From Desulfobotulus mexicanus (GTDB lineage: Bacteria; Desulfobacterota; Desulfobacteria; Desulfobacterales; ASO4-4): DNA of 64,000 nucleotides. Positions 14,223-24,782 of the stretch are shown here, one piece after another (position 1 is the first letter of the stretch; each line of letters starts with the position of its first letter). The notes below the pieces were generated by a model that ran no database searches, was not told the origin of the DNA, and was given only the letters and a program-made list of their open reading frames with translations. The stretch lies in assembly GCF_006175995.1 (NCBI RefSeq), contig NZ_VDMB01000005.1, positions 97,296 through 161,295 of the forward strand, given 5' to 3'. A program made the translations under genes and the position numbers.

Positions 14223-17200
14223 TCAGGAATGGTACTCCTGCAGACTGCGTACATCCGGCGCACCTTGCTGCAGAACGGATACAGCATGGCGGATGGACCT
14301 TGCCCCTGCCATGGTGGTGGTATAGGGAACACGGTACTGCAGGGCTGCCCTTCGGATGCGGTATCCGTCTTCCTGAATACGGGTATCGTTGCTGGCTGTG
14401 TTCACAATGAGCTGGATTTCTCCGTTTTTGATGGCATCCACCACATGGGGTCTGCCGATGGAAACCTTTTTGATCATGCGGTTTTCAACGCCATTTTCCT
14501 TAAACCAGGTGGATGTGCCTCTGGTTGCGGCAATGGAAAAGCCTAAGGCGGCAAATTCCTTGGCAAGCCTCAGGGCTGCTGCTTTGTCAGCATCTTTAAC
14601 ACTGATGAAAACACAGCCGGATAAGGGGATTTTCTGACCCACACCGTGCATGGCCTTAGCAAAGGCCATACCCAGATCCATATCAATGCCCATAACTTCG
14701 CCCGTGGATTTCATTTCAGGCCCCAGCAGGGTATCGGATTCGGGGAAGCGGTCAAAGGGCAGTACCACTTCCTTGACGGAGTAATGCCCTGGAGTAAGTT
14801 TTTCCGTCAGCCCCATACCGGAAAGCTTTTCACCCATCATAACCCTTGTGGCAAGTTTTGCCAGAGGAACACCCGTGGCCTTACTCACAAAGGGAATGGT
14901 GCGGGAAGCTCTGGGGTTTACCTCCAGCACGAAGAGTTCTTGGCCCTGTATGGCGTACTGAACGTTCATAAGCCCCACCACCTTCAGCTCCTTTGCCATG
15001 GCCTTGGTTGCGGCACTCACCTCTTCCAGCATCTTTTCGCCGATACTGTAGGGCGGCAGCACGCAAGCGGAGTCTCCGGAGTGGACACCTGCTTCCTCGA
15101 TATGCTCCATGATGCCACCGATGATGGTGGTTTCTCCGTCGCTGATGGCATCCACATCCAGCTCCACGGCATCGGAAACAAATTTATCTATCAGCACAGG
15201 ATGACCCGGTGAGGCTTCCATGGCAAGCCGGGTAAAGGAAAGCAGGGAATCATCGTCATAGACTATCTTCATGGCCCTTCCCCCCAGTACATAGGAAGGC
15301 CGTACCACCACGGGATAGCCTATCTTCTGTGCCACCTTCAGGGCAGCTTCCACGGAGCTGGCCGTCCCGTTGGCGGGCTGACGCAGGCCCAGTTTATGCA
15401 ACATGGCCTGAAAAAGCTCCCGGTCTTCGGCCATGTCTATGCTTTCGGGCTGGGTTCCCAGAATGGGAACGCCTTCGGCATGGAGGGCTTCGGAGAGGTT
15501 GAGGGGGGTCTGCCCGCCGAACTGCACGATAACTCCGTCGGGCTTTTCCTTTTCAATGATGTGCAGCACATCTTCTCTGGTCAGGGGCTCGAAGTAGAGT
15601 TTATCCGAGGTATCATAATCCGTGGAAACGGTTTCCGGGTTGGAGTTCACCATTATGGATTCAACACCCATCTCCCGCAGGGCAAAGGCCGCATGCACAC
15701 AGCAGTAGTCGAACTCAATGCCCTGCCCGATGCGGTTGGGTCCGCCGCCCAGAATCATCACCTTTTTTTTGTCCGATACCCTGGCCTCGCATTCTTCTTC
15801 CCAAGTGGAATAGTAATAGGGTGTGGCTGCCCTGAACTCCGCAGCACAGGTGTCCACAAGCTTGAAGACCGGAGCAAGGCCAAGTTCTTTGCGTTTTTCC
15901 GAGATCTTTTTTTCAGTACTTCCCGTAAGCCATGCGATCTGCACATCGGAAAAACCCATTTGCTTGGCCTGCAGAAGAAGGTCTTTGTCCATTTTTTCTC
16001 CGGCCCTGCGGATGGTATCCTCAAAGGAAACAAGCACACGGATCTGGTGGAGAAACCATGGGTCTATGGAGGTCAGCTCATGGATGGCTTCCACGCTCAT
16101 TTTCTGGCGGAAAGCTTCCCGGATATAGAAAAGACGGCGGGAGTTGGGGGTGGCAAGTTTGTGATATATTTCCGCCTGACCGGGTTTTCTTCCTTCGAGA
16201 TCCTCGATATCCCGACCGTCGGCACCAAGGCCAAAGCGACCAATCTCAAGGCTACGCAGGGCTTTTTGCAGGGCTTCTCTGAAGGTACGGCCTATGGCCA
16301 TGGTTTCCCCAACGCTTTTCATGGCCGTTGTGAGCACATCCGGGCTTTCCGGAAATTTTTCAAAGGTCCAGCGGGGAATTTTCACCACACAATAATCAAG
16401 GCTTGGCTCAAAGGCGGCCAGTGTTTCACCGGTGATATCGTTTTTCAGCTCATCCAGGGTATAGCCCACGGCCAGCTTGGCGGCGATTTTGGCAATGGGG
16501 TAGCCCGTGGCCTTGGATGCCAGAGCCGAGCTTCGGGAAACCCTGGGGTTCATCTCTACGATGATCATTTCCCCGTTTTCAGGATTCACGGCAAACTGAA
16601 CATTGGAGCCGCCCGTATCCACGCCGATTTCACGGATAATGGCAATGGCCGCATCCCGCATCACCTGATATTCCCGGTCGGAAAGGGTCTGGGCCGGGGC
16701 AACGGTAATGGAATCCCCCGTATGAATCCCCATGGGATCAATATTTTCTATGGAGCATATAATTACCACATTGTCGGCCCTGTCCCGCACCACCTCCAGC
16801 TCGTATTCCTTCCATCCGAGAACGGATTCTTCCAGCATGACCTGGGTGATGTGGCTGGCATCCAGTCCTACCCTTGCCATCAGCTCCAGCTCCTCCATGT
16901 GGTAGGCAACACCGCCGCCAGTGCCGCCAAGGGTGAAGCTGGGGCGTACGATGATGGGAAAGCCGATTTCTTCTCCGATGATCCGGACCTCATCCATGTT
17001 ATGGGCAAAGCCGCTCTTTGGAATGCGAAGGCCGATTTTATTCATGGCATCCCGGAATCGCTCCCTGTCTTCGGCCTTTTCAATGGCATCTATGGAGGCA
17101 CCTATCATCTCTACCTTGTACTTTTCGAGAACGCCCATGCGGGCAAGGCTTATGGCTGTGTTGAGTCCGGTCTGGCCTCCAAGGGTGGGCAGAAGGGCAT

Positions 17201-17450
17201 CCGGCCTTTCCCTTTCAATGATGCGGGCCACGGATTCAGGTGTTACTGGCTCAATGTAGGTGCGGTCTGCGGTTTCCGGGTCCGTCATGATGGTGGCTGG
17301 GTTGGAATTGACCAGCACCACTTCATAGCCCTCTTCCCTCAGGGCTTTGCAGGCCTGGGTTCCGGAGTAGTCAAATTCGCAGGCCTGGCTGATGATGATG
17401 GGGCCTGCACCGATAATCATTATTTTATGGATATCCGTCCGTTTTGGCAT
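14223..17450 (-). CDS. carB: carbamoyl-phosphate synthase large subunit (copy in carAB operon)
   Basis: 1075 residues from ATG 17450 (GGAGAAG upstream; longer starts add a hydrophobic stub). It uses bicarbonate, ammonia delivered from CarA, and two ATP to make carbamoyl phosphate for pyrimidines and arginine. Both homologous halves are present, each with an ATP-grasp domain ([12 protein letters not shown] and [11 protein letters not shown]) and the dinucleotide-like starts [12 protein letters not shown] and [20 protein letters not shown]. The C-terminal allosteric MGS-like domain ends in VRSLQEYHS. The first loop has IISQ where IGQ is usual. carA lies 84 bp upstream across a palindromic tandem repeat. 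A second carB lies at 42437-45637. Confidence 0.97.
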   Translation of the reverse strand: MPKRTDIHKIMIIGAGPIIISQACEFDYSGTQACKALREEGYEVVLVNSNPATIMTDPETADRTYIEPVTPESVARIIERERPDALLPTLGGQTGLNTAISLARMGVLEKYKVEMIGASIDAIEKAEDRERFRDAMNKIGLRIPKSGFAHNMDEVRIIGEEIGFPIIVRPSFTLGGTGGGVAYHMEELELMARVGLDASHITQVMLEESVLGWKEYELEVVRDRADNVVIICSIENIDPMGIHTGDSITVAPAQTLSDREYQVMRDAAIAIIREIGVDTGGSNVQFAVNPENGEMIIVEMNPRVSRSSALASKATGYPIAKIAAKLAVGYTLDELKNDITGETLAAFEPSLDYCVVKIPRWTFEKFPESPDVLTTAMKSVGETMAIGRTFREALQKALRSLEIGRFGLGADGRDIEDLEGRKPGQAEIYHKLATPNSRRLFYIREAFRQKMSVEAIHELTSIDPWFLHQIRVLVSFEDTIRRAGEKMDKDLLLQAKQMGFSDVQIAWLTGSTEKKISEKRKELGLAPVFKLVDTCAAEFRAATPYYYSTWEEECEARVSDKKKVMILGGGPNRIGQGIEFDYCCVHAAFALREMGVESIMVNSNPETVSTDYDTSDKLYFEPLTREDVLHIIEKEKPDGVIVQFGGQTPLNLSEALHAEGVPILGTQPESIDMAEDRELFQAMLHKLGLRQPANGTASSVEAALKVAQKIGYPVVVRPSYVLGGRAMKIVYDDDSLLSFTRLAMEASPGHPVLIDKFVSDAVELDVDAISDGETTIIGGIMEHIEEAGVHSGDSACVLPPYSIGEKMLEEVSAATKAMAKELKVVGLMNVQYAIQGQELFVLEVNPRASRTIPFVSKATGVPLAKLATRVMMGEKLSGMGLTEKLTPGHYSVKEVVLPFDRFPESDTLLGPEMKSTGEVMGIDMDLGMAFAKAMHGVGQKIPLSGCVFISVKDADKAAALRLAKEFAALGFSIAATRGTSTWFKENGVENRMIKKVSIGRPHVVDAIKNGEIQLIVNTASNDTRIQEDGYRIRRAALQYRVPYTTTMAGARSIRHAVSVLQQGAPDVRSLQEYHS

Positions 17451-17497
17451 GGAAGTGTCTTCTCCGTATAAAGAAAAAAGCAACAAAAGCAACAAAC

Positions 17498-17577
17498 AAA
17501 AGGGGTCAGACCCCTTTTATACCCACAAAAGGGGTCAGACCCCTTTTATACCCACAAAAGGGGTCTGACCCCTTTTG
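17498..17577. repeat. 29-bp tandem palindromic repeat across the carA 3' end
   Basis: Three copies of AAAAGGGGTCAGACCCCTTTT (21-bp palindrome) start about 29 bp apart (GGGGTC at 17502, 17531 and 17560), with linker ATACCCAC. The third copy carries T at the centre, that is, it is inverted. The carA stop codon at 17535 lies inside the array, so repeat DNA encodes the last residues of CarA ([12 protein letters not shown]). The rest fills the carA-carB gap. Confidence 0.9.
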
Positions 17578-18713
17578 TTTTTGTTCTCCGCCACCATTTC
17601 AGAAAAATCATTAAACAGATAATGGGCGTCATGGGGACCGGGTGAGGCTTCGGGATGGTACTGCACCGTGAATATGGGAAGGGTGTTGTGCCGGAAGCCT
17701 TCCAAAGTACCGTCATTGAGATTAACGTGGGTGACGGTGACAAGGGAAGGGTCCAGTGTGCTCAGGTCCACGGCAAAGCCATGGTTCTGGCTGGTGATTT
17801 CCACACGCTTTGTGGCCTCGTTGCGCACGGCCTGATTGCCACCCCTGTGCCCGAATTTAAGTTTGAAGGTTTTGCCCCCCATGGCAAGGCCTAAAAGCTG
17901 GTTGCCAAGGCAGATACCAAAGATGGGTTTAAAGCCGGTCAGCTCCCTGATGGTGCTGACTGCATAGCTTACGGGTTCGGGGTCTCCGGGGCCGTTGGAA
18001 AGGAAAATACCGTCGGGATTCAGGGCCTTGACCGTGGAGGCGGATGTGGTGGCGGGAAGAACCAGCACCTCAAAGCCTGCCGTTTCCAGAGAACGGAGAA
18101 TATTGTATTTTATTCCGAAGTCAAAGGCTGCCACCGTATGGTTTTTGTTTTTCTTCCATATGTTTTCATTGAGTTCTGCCGAAGGCCCCAGGGAAATGCG
18201 CCGTCCGTCCCGCCAGAAGTAGGGTATTTCTGTGGAAACCTCCCTTACCAGATCCCGGCCAGCCATGGATGGCAGGGCTTTTGCCTTTTCCACAAGTTTA
18301 GCAGTATCCGTTTCCAGAGTGGAAATGACGGCACGCATGGCACCTTTTTCCCGGAGGTGCCGGGTAAGGGCACGGGTGTCCAGACCTTCTATGCCCATGA
18401 CATCCTGGGATTTCAGATATGCCGCAAGGGATGATGTGGCCCTGTGGTTGCTGTAAAAATCCTGATATTCCCTGACAATGAAGGCCGCCACCTGAATGCG
18501 GTCGGATTCCACATCTTCAGGGTTGACACCGTAGTTGCCCATGAGGGGACAGGTCATGGTGACCATCTGTCCCCTGTAGGATGGATCGGTGAGAACTTCC
18601 TGATAGCCGGTCATGCTGGTGTTGAACACAACTTCGCCGCCTGTTTCTCCTGCTCCGGTAAAGCTTGTGCAGGGAAAAATGCGGCCGTCTTCCAGGGCCA
18701 GAATCGCTTTCAT
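17535..18713 (-). CDS. carA: carbamoyl-phosphate synthase small subunit (glutaminase)
   Basis: 392 residues from ATG 18713 (AAGGGGG about 4 nt upstream). It frees ammonia from glutamine for CarB. The N-terminal domain has the CarA start [39 protein letters not shown] pattern. The class I glutamine amidotransferase domain shows [12 protein letters not shown] with the catalytic Cys, and [13 protein letters not shown] with the catalytic His-Glu. The final dozen residues come from a palindromic repeat and replace the usual CarA end, probably harmlessly since they follow the normal last helix ([10 protein letters not shown]). First gene of the carAB pair. Confidence 0.96.
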   Translation of the reverse strand: MKAILALEDGRIFPCTSFTGAGETGGEVVFNTSMTGYQEVLTDPSYRGQMVTMTCPLMGNYGVNPEDVESDRIQVAAFIVREYQDFYSNHRATSSLAAYLKSQDVMGIEGLDTRALTRHLREKGAMRAVISTLETDTAKLVEKAKALPSMAGRDLVREVSTEIPYFWRDGRRISLGPSAELNENIWKKNKNHTVAAFDFGIKYNILRSLETAGFEVLVLPATTSASTVKALNPDGIFLSNGPGDPEPVSYAVSTIRELTGFKPIFGICLGNQLLGLAMGGKTFKLKFGHRGGNQAVRNEATKRVEITSQNHGFAVDLSTLDPSLVTVTHVNLNDGTLEGFRHNTLPIFTVQYHPEASPGPHDAHYLFNDFSEMVAENKNKRGQTPFVGIKGV

Positions 18714-19340
18714 TGAACCCCCTTGCATGGAAACGGCGAAGTGATCCCCGAAGGAAAAATGCGCCATTTTTCACAAAATAAAAATACAGGCAGAGTGATT
18801 GATACCATAATGAAAAACCTTATTTGCTTAGGGCGTTGAAAAACATCGATATACCGTTTATGGAGTTCAAACTCCCTCTTTGAAGTGAAACACCAAATTT
18901 AAAAAGGTATATTGACAACTTTCGTGTCCCTTAGCACTGTTTTTTTGAGTTCTGGTTTGTTTATGAGCCTCCTCACCCCCGGCACTCAGGCCAACAGGCT
19001 TTCAGCACATTGGACAAAACCCGTTTTTGGCCTGTGTGCCGGGCAAGACCCCGGCCTCTCTTCCTCTGGGCTGGGCTTTACCCACAATTTTTATCAAGCC
19101 TGTTGAGTTGCAAAAATGTAGTTTTGAGGGTGTTCAAATGCTCTTTAAAGTCCTTAATGACCTTAAAGTCCTTAACGACAATACCCACGACCGGCCTCAA
19201 CACCATAAAGAGGTAGGTGCACCTGCGAATGAATTGTGCAGCCCCTGTTTTGTAGGGGCAGGCCCCTGTGCCTGCCCTTGGGTGAGGGTTCCATAAAGAA
19301 CCTTTTTATCTAGGAAGGAAAAAAATCCCACTTCCCACTC
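18714..19340. other. intergenic region between carA and the glutamate synthase genes
   Basis: No gene is supported in 627 bp. It contains the promoter region of carA (not resolved), an 18-bp unit repeated in tandem at 19144-19179 (TTTAAAGTCCTTAATGAC then CTTAAAGTCCTTAACGAC), a REP-like copy at 19252-19277, and a small hairpin GGTTC-GAACC with five T residues at 19287-19307 on the plus strand. Open frames through the tandem repeat look like repeat translation, not protein. Confidence 0.5.
19252..19277. repeat. REP-like palindrome
   Basis: GTAGGGGCAGGCCCCTGTGC followed by CTGCCC, a near copy of the elements at 358 and (inverted) 14151. It forms a GGGCAGG...CCTGCCC hairpin. Confidence 0.7.
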
Positions 19341-21671
19341 CTATCCAACGGGTACGGCCGGATGCAGGTCCCAGATGCCGCAGGGGCAGGCACCGGCGCA
19401 GAATCCGCAGGCAATGCAGCGCTCTGCGTCCACTTCATAGGAAAAGCTGTTTTTTCCAAGGTCTTTTCTGGAAATGGCTCCTCCGGGGCACAGCTCCACA
19501 CAGATACCGCAGTCCCTGCAGTTGCCGCAGGAAGCGCACTGGGAACCGCAGCCGCCCAGATCTTCCTTGGGTGGAATGCGGGGATCAAAATATTCCAGAT
19601 GCACCCTTTCCAGCTTCAGTATTTCCCTTGCATCCATTTCCGGAAGCCTGCCTTCGGCCATGTCGCAGATGGCCTGGGCCGTTCTGCGTCCAGCACCGAT
19701 GGCATCGGTGATCAGGCCCTGCCCCACCATGTCGCCTATGGCAAAGATTTGAGCATCCGTGGTCTGGCCGTATTCATTGACCCGGATCCGACCCTTTTCT
19801 ACCACCACACTTTCCGGCAGAAAATCCAGAACAGCCATGTCCCCTATGGAGGTTACAATGGTGTCCGCCGGAATCAGCTCACCGTTTTCAAGCAGCACGC
19901 CTTCTTTAGTGAGGGCTTTGGTGAAGCAGGGCCAGCGGAAGACGGCACCGGCTTTTTCCGCATCTTCCTTTTCCACACCAAAGGCGGCGGGTTTTTGTAT
20001 GTCTATGAGGGTGATGTTTTCCGCACCGAGGCGCTTTGCTTCTGTTGCCACATCGCAGCCCACATTGCCCGCGCCGATAATCACCACATTTTTTCCGGGT
20101 TTTATGGCATTGGCTTTGGCCTGTTCCAGAAAATCAAGGGAAGTGACCTGCCGCTCCCCGCCATCCACCATAAGGCGTCTGGGGCTGGATGCGCCGGTGG
20201 CTATAATGATGTGGTCGTGGTCGCTTTTCAGCCGCTCCACATCCTTTCGGGTAAGGGACTGTTTGAGGTGTATGTGGGGTATTACTTCAGCAACCCTTTC
20301 CAGCTCCTTTGTCAGCACTTCCTGTGGAATGCGGGATTCCGGAATCACAGAGCGCATTTTTCCGCCCAGCACCTCGCTTTTGTCCAGAATCACCACCTCA
20401 TGCCCTTTGGAGCGGAGCTGCCAGGCCACGGAAATACCCGCAGGTCCGCCACCGACAACGGCCACCTTTCTGCCCTTTATGGCAGGGAATACCGGGGTGA
20501 AAGCGGCAAGGGAAGCTTTTCCCAGTGGCTTGATATCCACAGGGGCCATAAAGGCACTGTTTCGGGTGCAGGCTTCCATGCAGGGATTGGGACAGAGGTA
20601 GCCACAGACCGTTGCGGGAAAGGGCGTGTAGCTTAAGGCCATATCCACGGCCTCGTCCATGCGTCCTTCTCTTATCAGCTGCCAGCGCTGCTGCACTGGA
20701 ATACCCGTGGGGCAGGTTCCTTCACAGGGGGCTTTGTATTTCCGGTTCTCCCATACGGGCACAAATCGCCGCAGTTCTCCCCTGGTAATCAGGGGGATGG
20801 GACTCATGTCCAGATCTGTCAGATCACCGATGAGCCCGCCCTTTCCCAGCTCTTTATCCCAGATGCCTTTGCGGAAATCCCTCATGGAGCCACGCTCCGT
20901 CTCCCGTTTTTCCATGGGAGAGCGGGCTACAAGGCACTGCCAGTCTTCCCGTACGCTTAGGGTGTCGTAGAGTTCGGGTTTTTGAATTTTAAGAAGAAAA
21001 TCCGAAAGGCCCTTTTTCAGCCAGATCCAGTCTTCTTCTTCAATGGGAACCATGCGGGCATCGGCCTGACTGAACCCGTCCATGGGCCCCCGGAAAAAGA
21101 CCTGACCGCCCACCATGCCGACCATGGGCCGGTGTCCCAGAACATTGTCAGGATTCTGGGGCTGCCATCCGCAGATGACAGCTTTTCCGCCTGCCATGAA
21201 TTCACCGAAAAAATCTCCGGCGGAACCAAGCACCCAGAGTTCGGGCGGTTCAAAACGGGGGTTGCGTTTGGTCATGGTCATGCTGCGGGAGCCTACGGAC
21301 CCGGCCACCCAGACCTTGCCCTGGGCCATGCCGTTGCAGGTTCCGTTGCCTGCGTTGCCATGGACGAGTATGTTTGCTCCGGCATTGAGCCAGCCCGTGT
21401 CTTCGGAGGCGGAACCCATGACTTCTATTTCTGTGTTGGGATAGCCAAAGCTCCCAAGGCGCTGGCCCGCAGTACCTTCGATGCGTATGCTTACGGGTTC
21501 TTCTGCCTTCCAGAGTCTTCCGCCTATGCCGTGCTGACCAGCAGCCCGGATTTCCAGATTGCGGAAGCCTTTGTTGACAGCCTCCTGAATGTGTTCTTCC
21601 AGAAGACGGGATTCCAGGCGGATGCCCTCACTGTCCCTGCCTTCTATGATAAGCGTTTTAGAGTTATGCAT
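19341..21671 (-). CDS. glutamate synthase GXGXG-GltD-ferredoxin fusion
   Basis: 776 residues joining three modules. The first about 250 residues are the GXGXG beta-helix of GltB (GRLWKAEEPVSIRIEGTAGQ...VHGNAGNGT...WVAGSVGSRSMTM). A GltD-type oxidoreductase follows (about 310-690), with cysteines CEGTCPTGIP and CGYLCPNPCMEAC for Fe-S clusters, FAD motif VAVVGGGPAGIS and nucleotide motif VVIIGAGNVGCD. The C-terminus is a ferredoxin with C-rich motifs CASCGNCRDCGICVELCP and CIACGFCAGACPCG. GGAGGA precedes ATG. Last of three glutamate synthase genes; it should feed electrons from NAD(P)H or ferredoxin to the FMN subunit. Confidence 0.9.
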   Translation of the reverse strand: MHNSKTLIIEGRDSEGIRLESRLLEEHIQEAVNKGFRNLEIRAAGQHGIGGRLWKAEEPVSIRIEGTAGQRLGSFGYPNTEIEVMGSASEDTGWLNAGANILVHGNAGNGTCNGMAQGKVWVAGSVGSRSMTMTKRNPRFEPPELWVLGSAGDFFGEFMAGGKAVICGWQPQNPDNVLGHRPMVGMVGGQVFFRGPMDGFSQADARMVPIEEEDWIWLKKGLSDFLLKIQKPELYDTLSVREDWQCLVARSPMEKRETERGSMRDFRKGIWDKELGKGGLIGDLTDLDMSPIPLITRGELRRFVPVWENRKYKAPCEGTCPTGIPVQQRWQLIREGRMDEAVDMALSYTPFPATVCGYLCPNPCMEACTRNSAFMAPVDIKPLGKASLAAFTPVFPAIKGRKVAVVGGGPAGISVAWQLRSKGHEVVILDKSEVLGGKMRSVIPESRIPQEVLTKELERVAEVIPHIHLKQSLTRKDVERLKSDHDHIIIATGASSPRRLMVDGGERQVTSLDFLEQAKANAIKPGKNVVIIGAGNVGCDVATEAKRLGAENITLIDIQKPAAFGVEKEDAEKAGAVFRWPCFTKALTKEGVLLENGELIPADTIVTSIGDMAVLDFLPESVVVEKGRIRVNEYGQTTDAQIFAIGDMVGQGLITDAIGAGRRTAQAICDMAEGRLPEMDAREILKLERVHLEYFDPRIPPKEDLGGCGSQCASCGNCRDCGICVELCPGGAISRKDLGKNSFSYEVDAERCIACGFCAGACPCGIWDLHPAVPVG

Positions 21672-21680
21672 GGTTTCCTC

Positions 21681-23315
21681 CTACACCACATAGCGGATGC
21701 CGAGGCGTTCGGCGGCATGGTAGTCATTGATTCCCAGGGCATCGGACATGCCGATGGGCAGGGAGGTGGAGCGGCCCAGGGGGGCAAGAATTTTTCTAAG
21801 CTCCATGTCAAAGGCCAGATAAAGATCCACCACGCGTTCCGCCACCTTCTCCGCATCCAGCCTGCGATAGATTCTCGGGTCCTGGGAGGCTATGCCCTTG
21901 GGACAAAGCCCGATGTTGCAGATGTTGCAACGGTCCTGCTCGGAGCCGAGGCAGCCTGCTGCGGCCTGCATGATATATTTACCCGTCTGCACTCCGGAAG
22001 CGCCCATCATGATGAGGGCTGCGGCATTGGCTGCGAGGTTGCCGTTTTTGCCTACACCGCCCCCTGCAAAAAGGGGAATTTCATTCTGCTTACCCACCTT
22101 CACAAGGTTTAAGTAGCAGTCCCGCAGGTTGGAAGCGATGGGATGTCCCATGTGATTCATGGACACATTATAGGCGGCCCCGGTTCCTCCGTCTTCTCCG
22201 TCAATGGCAAGTCCTGCGGCGTAGGGATTTCTGGTGAGGTTGTTGAGCACCGCAAGGCTTGTGGATGTGGCGGATATCTTGGGATAGACCGGAACCCGGA
22301 ATCCCCAGGCCATGCTCATGCTCTGGATCATCTTGGCCACGGATTCCTCTATGGAATACTGGGTCTGATGGGTGGGAGGGCTTGGCAGGCTGACCCTTTC
22401 CGGCACACCGCGGATGGCGGCAATCAGCTTATTGACCTTGTGCCACATGAGCAGTCCTCCATCTCCGGGCTTGGCTCCCTGTCCGTATTTAATCTCTATG
22501 GCGCAGGGGTCTTCCTTCATTTCAGGAATGGCGTGGATGATCTCATCCCAGCCGAAATAACCGGAGGCAATCTGGAGAATTACATATTTGAGGAAACGGG
22601 AGCGCAGAAGCCTTGGCGGGCATCCGCCCTCTCCCGTACAGATCCGCACGGGCATGCCCATTTCCTCATTGAGGTAGGCCACTCCCATCTGAAGGCCTTC
22701 CCACATGGTAGGTGAAAGGGCGCCGAAGCTCATGCCACCGATGACCAGAGGATAAATTTCCCGCACAGGCGGCATCCATCCGTGCTCCCGCTGGTGCTTC
22801 AGGGCATCTCTTGGTTCCAGCACCCGGCCCAGCAGGGTATTCACATCAAAGGTGTGGCGACCGGCATCAAGTGCCGGGTCCGTGAGCATGGAAATTCGGA
22901 TGAATTTAATCTGATCCAGAAGGCCTGACGGGTCGTTCCGCCGCCCTCCCCTGCTTTTTGGCTGTCCCCCCTGATTTATGTGATAGCGAAGTTTGTCACT
23001 GCCATCATTGCGGACAGGAGCAATGGCGTCATTGGGACAGACCAAAGAACACATGGCACAGCCCACGCAGGCATAGGCCGGGCTTGTTCTCTGGCGGATG
23101 CCGTAGCGGATAGTCTGGGAGGAGGATGGTTTTTCCGCAAATCCTGTGCCTGCTTTGATTTCCCGCTTGCGGAATACACCCAGCTCTATGGAGTTCACCG
23201 GACATACGGCGGTGCAGCTGCCGCAGAGGGTGCATTTGTCCTGATTCCAGCGGATCTGCCAGGGCAGATCGCTGATGCTTAAGCTTGACGGGATAATCTG
23301 TCCGTTTGCCGACAT
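21681..23315 (-). CDS. glutamate synthase FMN-domain subunit with N-terminal ferredoxin
   Basis: 544 residues. Two [4Fe-4S] motifs open the protein (CTLCGSCTAVCPVNSIE and CVGCAMCSLVCPNDAIA). The GltB-type alpha/beta barrel follows, binding FMN and 2-oxoglutarate: GGMSFGALSPTMWEGLQ, GEGGCPP, KYGQGAKPGDGG and IDGEDGGTGAA are its signatures, and CNICNIGLCPKGIASQ the Cys cluster. This is the archaeal/anaerobe-type split enzyme. AAGGAGG with 8 nt spacing supports ATG 23315, which overlaps the amidotransferase gene by 37 bp. It converts 2-oxoglutarate plus ammonia from glutamine into glutamate. Confidence 0.92.
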   Translation of the reverse strand: MSANGQIIPSSLSISDLPWQIRWNQDKCTLCGSCTAVCPVNSIELGVFRKREIKAGTGFAEKPSSSQTIRYGIRQRTSPAYACVGCAMCSLVCPNDAIAPVRNDGSDKLRYHINQGGQPKSRGGRRNDPSGLLDQIKFIRISMLTDPALDAGRHTFDVNTLLGRVLEPRDALKHQREHGWMPPVREIYPLVIGGMSFGALSPTMWEGLQMGVAYLNEEMGMPVRICTGEGGCPPRLLRSRFLKYVILQIASGYFGWDEIIHAIPEMKEDPCAIEIKYGQGAKPGDGGLLMWHKVNKLIAAIRGVPERVSLPSPPTHQTQYSIEESVAKMIQSMSMAWGFRVPVYPKISATSTSLAVLNNLTRNPYAAGLAIDGEDGGTGAAYNVSMNHMGHPIASNLRDCYLNLVKVGKQNEIPLFAGGGVGKNGNLAANAAALIMMGASGVQTGKYIMQAAAGCLGSEQDRCNICNIGLCPKGIASQDPRIYRRLDAEKVAERVVDLYLAFDMELRKILAPLGRSTSLPIGMSDALGINDYHAAERLGIRYVV

Positions 23316-24409
23316 ACTTTAACCTCCTTGCGATCCGGGCCCACCATGGCCATATCGAGGTGCATGGGTTGAAAATCTTTGCTCTTATCCCTGTCCGGGA
23401 TCACCGTGTCCAGACCACAGACTTCCGATGAAAAGGCCCATATGCCGGGCTTGCCACCCACAATGCCGGGCCGGAGTTTTTTGCTGTCCTGACCCATGAA
23501 AAGGGTGCCGTCCGGAAGATTACCGATGATGCAGTTGGGTCCGTCAATGATAAGCCTTCTGCAGCTCTGCTTGAGTATCCTCAGTACGGATGCGTCAGGA
23601 TGGGAATTTAGCGCCTCATCCGGAAGGGGGGTGATAATGTGTTTGTAGGCATCCAAGGGAAGATCCAGAAAGGTGCTGATATAGTGAAGAATATGCACAA
23701 AGACCTCGGAGTCGGACTGAAATCCGATATAGCCGTCAAAGCCCCGGGATTCCAGAAATTCCTTTACGGGTATGAAGGCGGTGTTCTCTCCGTTGGTCAT
23801 GGTGGCAAAGCCTTCCAGAAAAAAGGGATGGCAGGCATAGAGATTGATGGCATAATTGGTGTTCTGTCTGCCCTGGGCCATGATGATGCGGGCTGTGATG
23901 CCATGGCGGTCGAGATCCATATAGCGGCCAACCGTAAGGGGATCTCCTATTTCCTTGATCATGATCACATCCGGCCAGAAGGAGAAGACAATCATATCGC
24001 CGTCGGCTTCACCCATTTCACGGAGCTCTAGTCTGACCTTGAGGAGACGGCGGTGTTTTTCTTCTTCCGCCAGATTTTCCCAGGCTCTGGGATAATCGTA
24101 GGCCCGGATCAGGTAGATGTCCCTTGACGGCGTTCCCGCAGGTGGTGTTTCAGGAAGCTGTATGCCCATGCGGTATTTGGTCATAAAGCCTATGTCCATC
24201 ATCAGGGTATCAAGCTTTTTTAGACCCGCATCCGTAAATATCCCTGAAAGTATGGGCGCTCCCTTGATGGCGGCAAAGGGGCCACCCAGATCCCTCATAA
24301 ACAGCCCCACTCCGGAACCGTCATGGCCTTCCCGCATGGCATCCAGTGCTTCCAGTGCCTTCATGGGGGAAAGGGGGGTGTCGCTGGTTACTGCAAATAA
24401 ACGGCACAT
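23279..24409 (-). CDS. glutamate synthase glutaminase subunit (class II amidotransferase)
   Basis: 376 residues. Cys2 directly after Met (MCRLFAVTSD) is the Ntn nucleophile, and GHDGSGVGLFMRDLGG is the class II glutaminase pattern. Further matches are ATMTNGENTAF and FQSDSEVFVHILHYI. It corresponds to the N-terminal domain of large GltB proteins and releases ammonia from glutamine. First gene of the three-gene operon; AAAGGAG precedes ATG at a somewhat long spacing. The order GATase, FMN barrel, GXGXG-GltD-ferredoxin follows the domain order of fused GltB-GltD. Confidence 0.9.
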   Translation of the reverse strand: MCRLFAVTSDTPLSPMKALEALDAMREGHDGSGVGLFMRDLGGPFAAIKGAPILSGIFTDAGLKKLDTLMMDIGFMTKYRMGIQLPETPPAGTPSRDIYLIRAYDYPRAWENLAEEEKHRRLLKVRLELREMGEADGDMIVFSFWPDVIMIKEIGDPLTVGRYMDLDRHGITARIIMAQGRQNTNYAINLYACHPFFLEGFATMTNGENTAFIPVKEFLESRGFDGYIGFQSDSEVFVHILHYISTFLDLPLDAYKHIITPLPDEALNSHPDASVLRILKQSCRRLIIDGPNCIIGNLPDGTLFMGQDSKKLRPGIVGGKPGIWAFSSEVCGLDTVIPDRDKSKDFQPMHLDMAMVGPDRKEVKVCRQTDRLSRQA

Positions 24410-24782
24410 TTATATGTCTCCTTTAAAAAAGGGCTTTAAAACGCTTTTTTTCACACGGCTTTCCATGGGGCCTTTTTACTGAAGTGGAAGAATCCGCCTG
24501 CAACAAGGGTCTTTTTGCAGAAAGTATGCCATGACTTCTAATTGATTGTTGTGTTTTTTGTTTTTTATATAAAAAGGATATGTTAAATTGATTTATTATT
24601 CAATGGCTATCTTTTTTTTCGAATCCGCTGGCATCCGTTTATTTTCAAAAAATGATATTTTTGTGATTTTGGGTACAGAAATGTAATTTTTTAAATTCCT
24701 GTGATCTGTATCGCCCATAAGGTGCACATATTCAGGTTTTCTTTCTTTTACCGATAAGATAAGAAAAAAGGAGGAAATCATT
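24410..24782. other. divergent promoter region, AT-rich
   Basis: This lies between the amidotransferase start and the small gene at 24783, which read away from each other. It is AT-rich from 24540 to 24680. No promoter can be named with confidence and no gene is seen. Confidence 0.35.

Noticed and set aside
15396-17471. Plus-strand open frame of 691 codons opposite carB
   Set aside because: It is the antisense shadow of a high-GC coding gene. It has no plausible domain content or ribosome binding site, and carB on the other strand is unmistakable.
17498-17577. CRISPR-like array
   Set aside because: There are only three short palindromic units with 8-bp linkers identical to each other. There are no unique spacers and no cas genes.
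19144-19179. Coding repeat protein (KVLNDLKVLND-like translation)
   Set aside because: Only two 18-bp units are present, with no supported start codon and no extended protein. It is treated as a non-coding tandem repeat.
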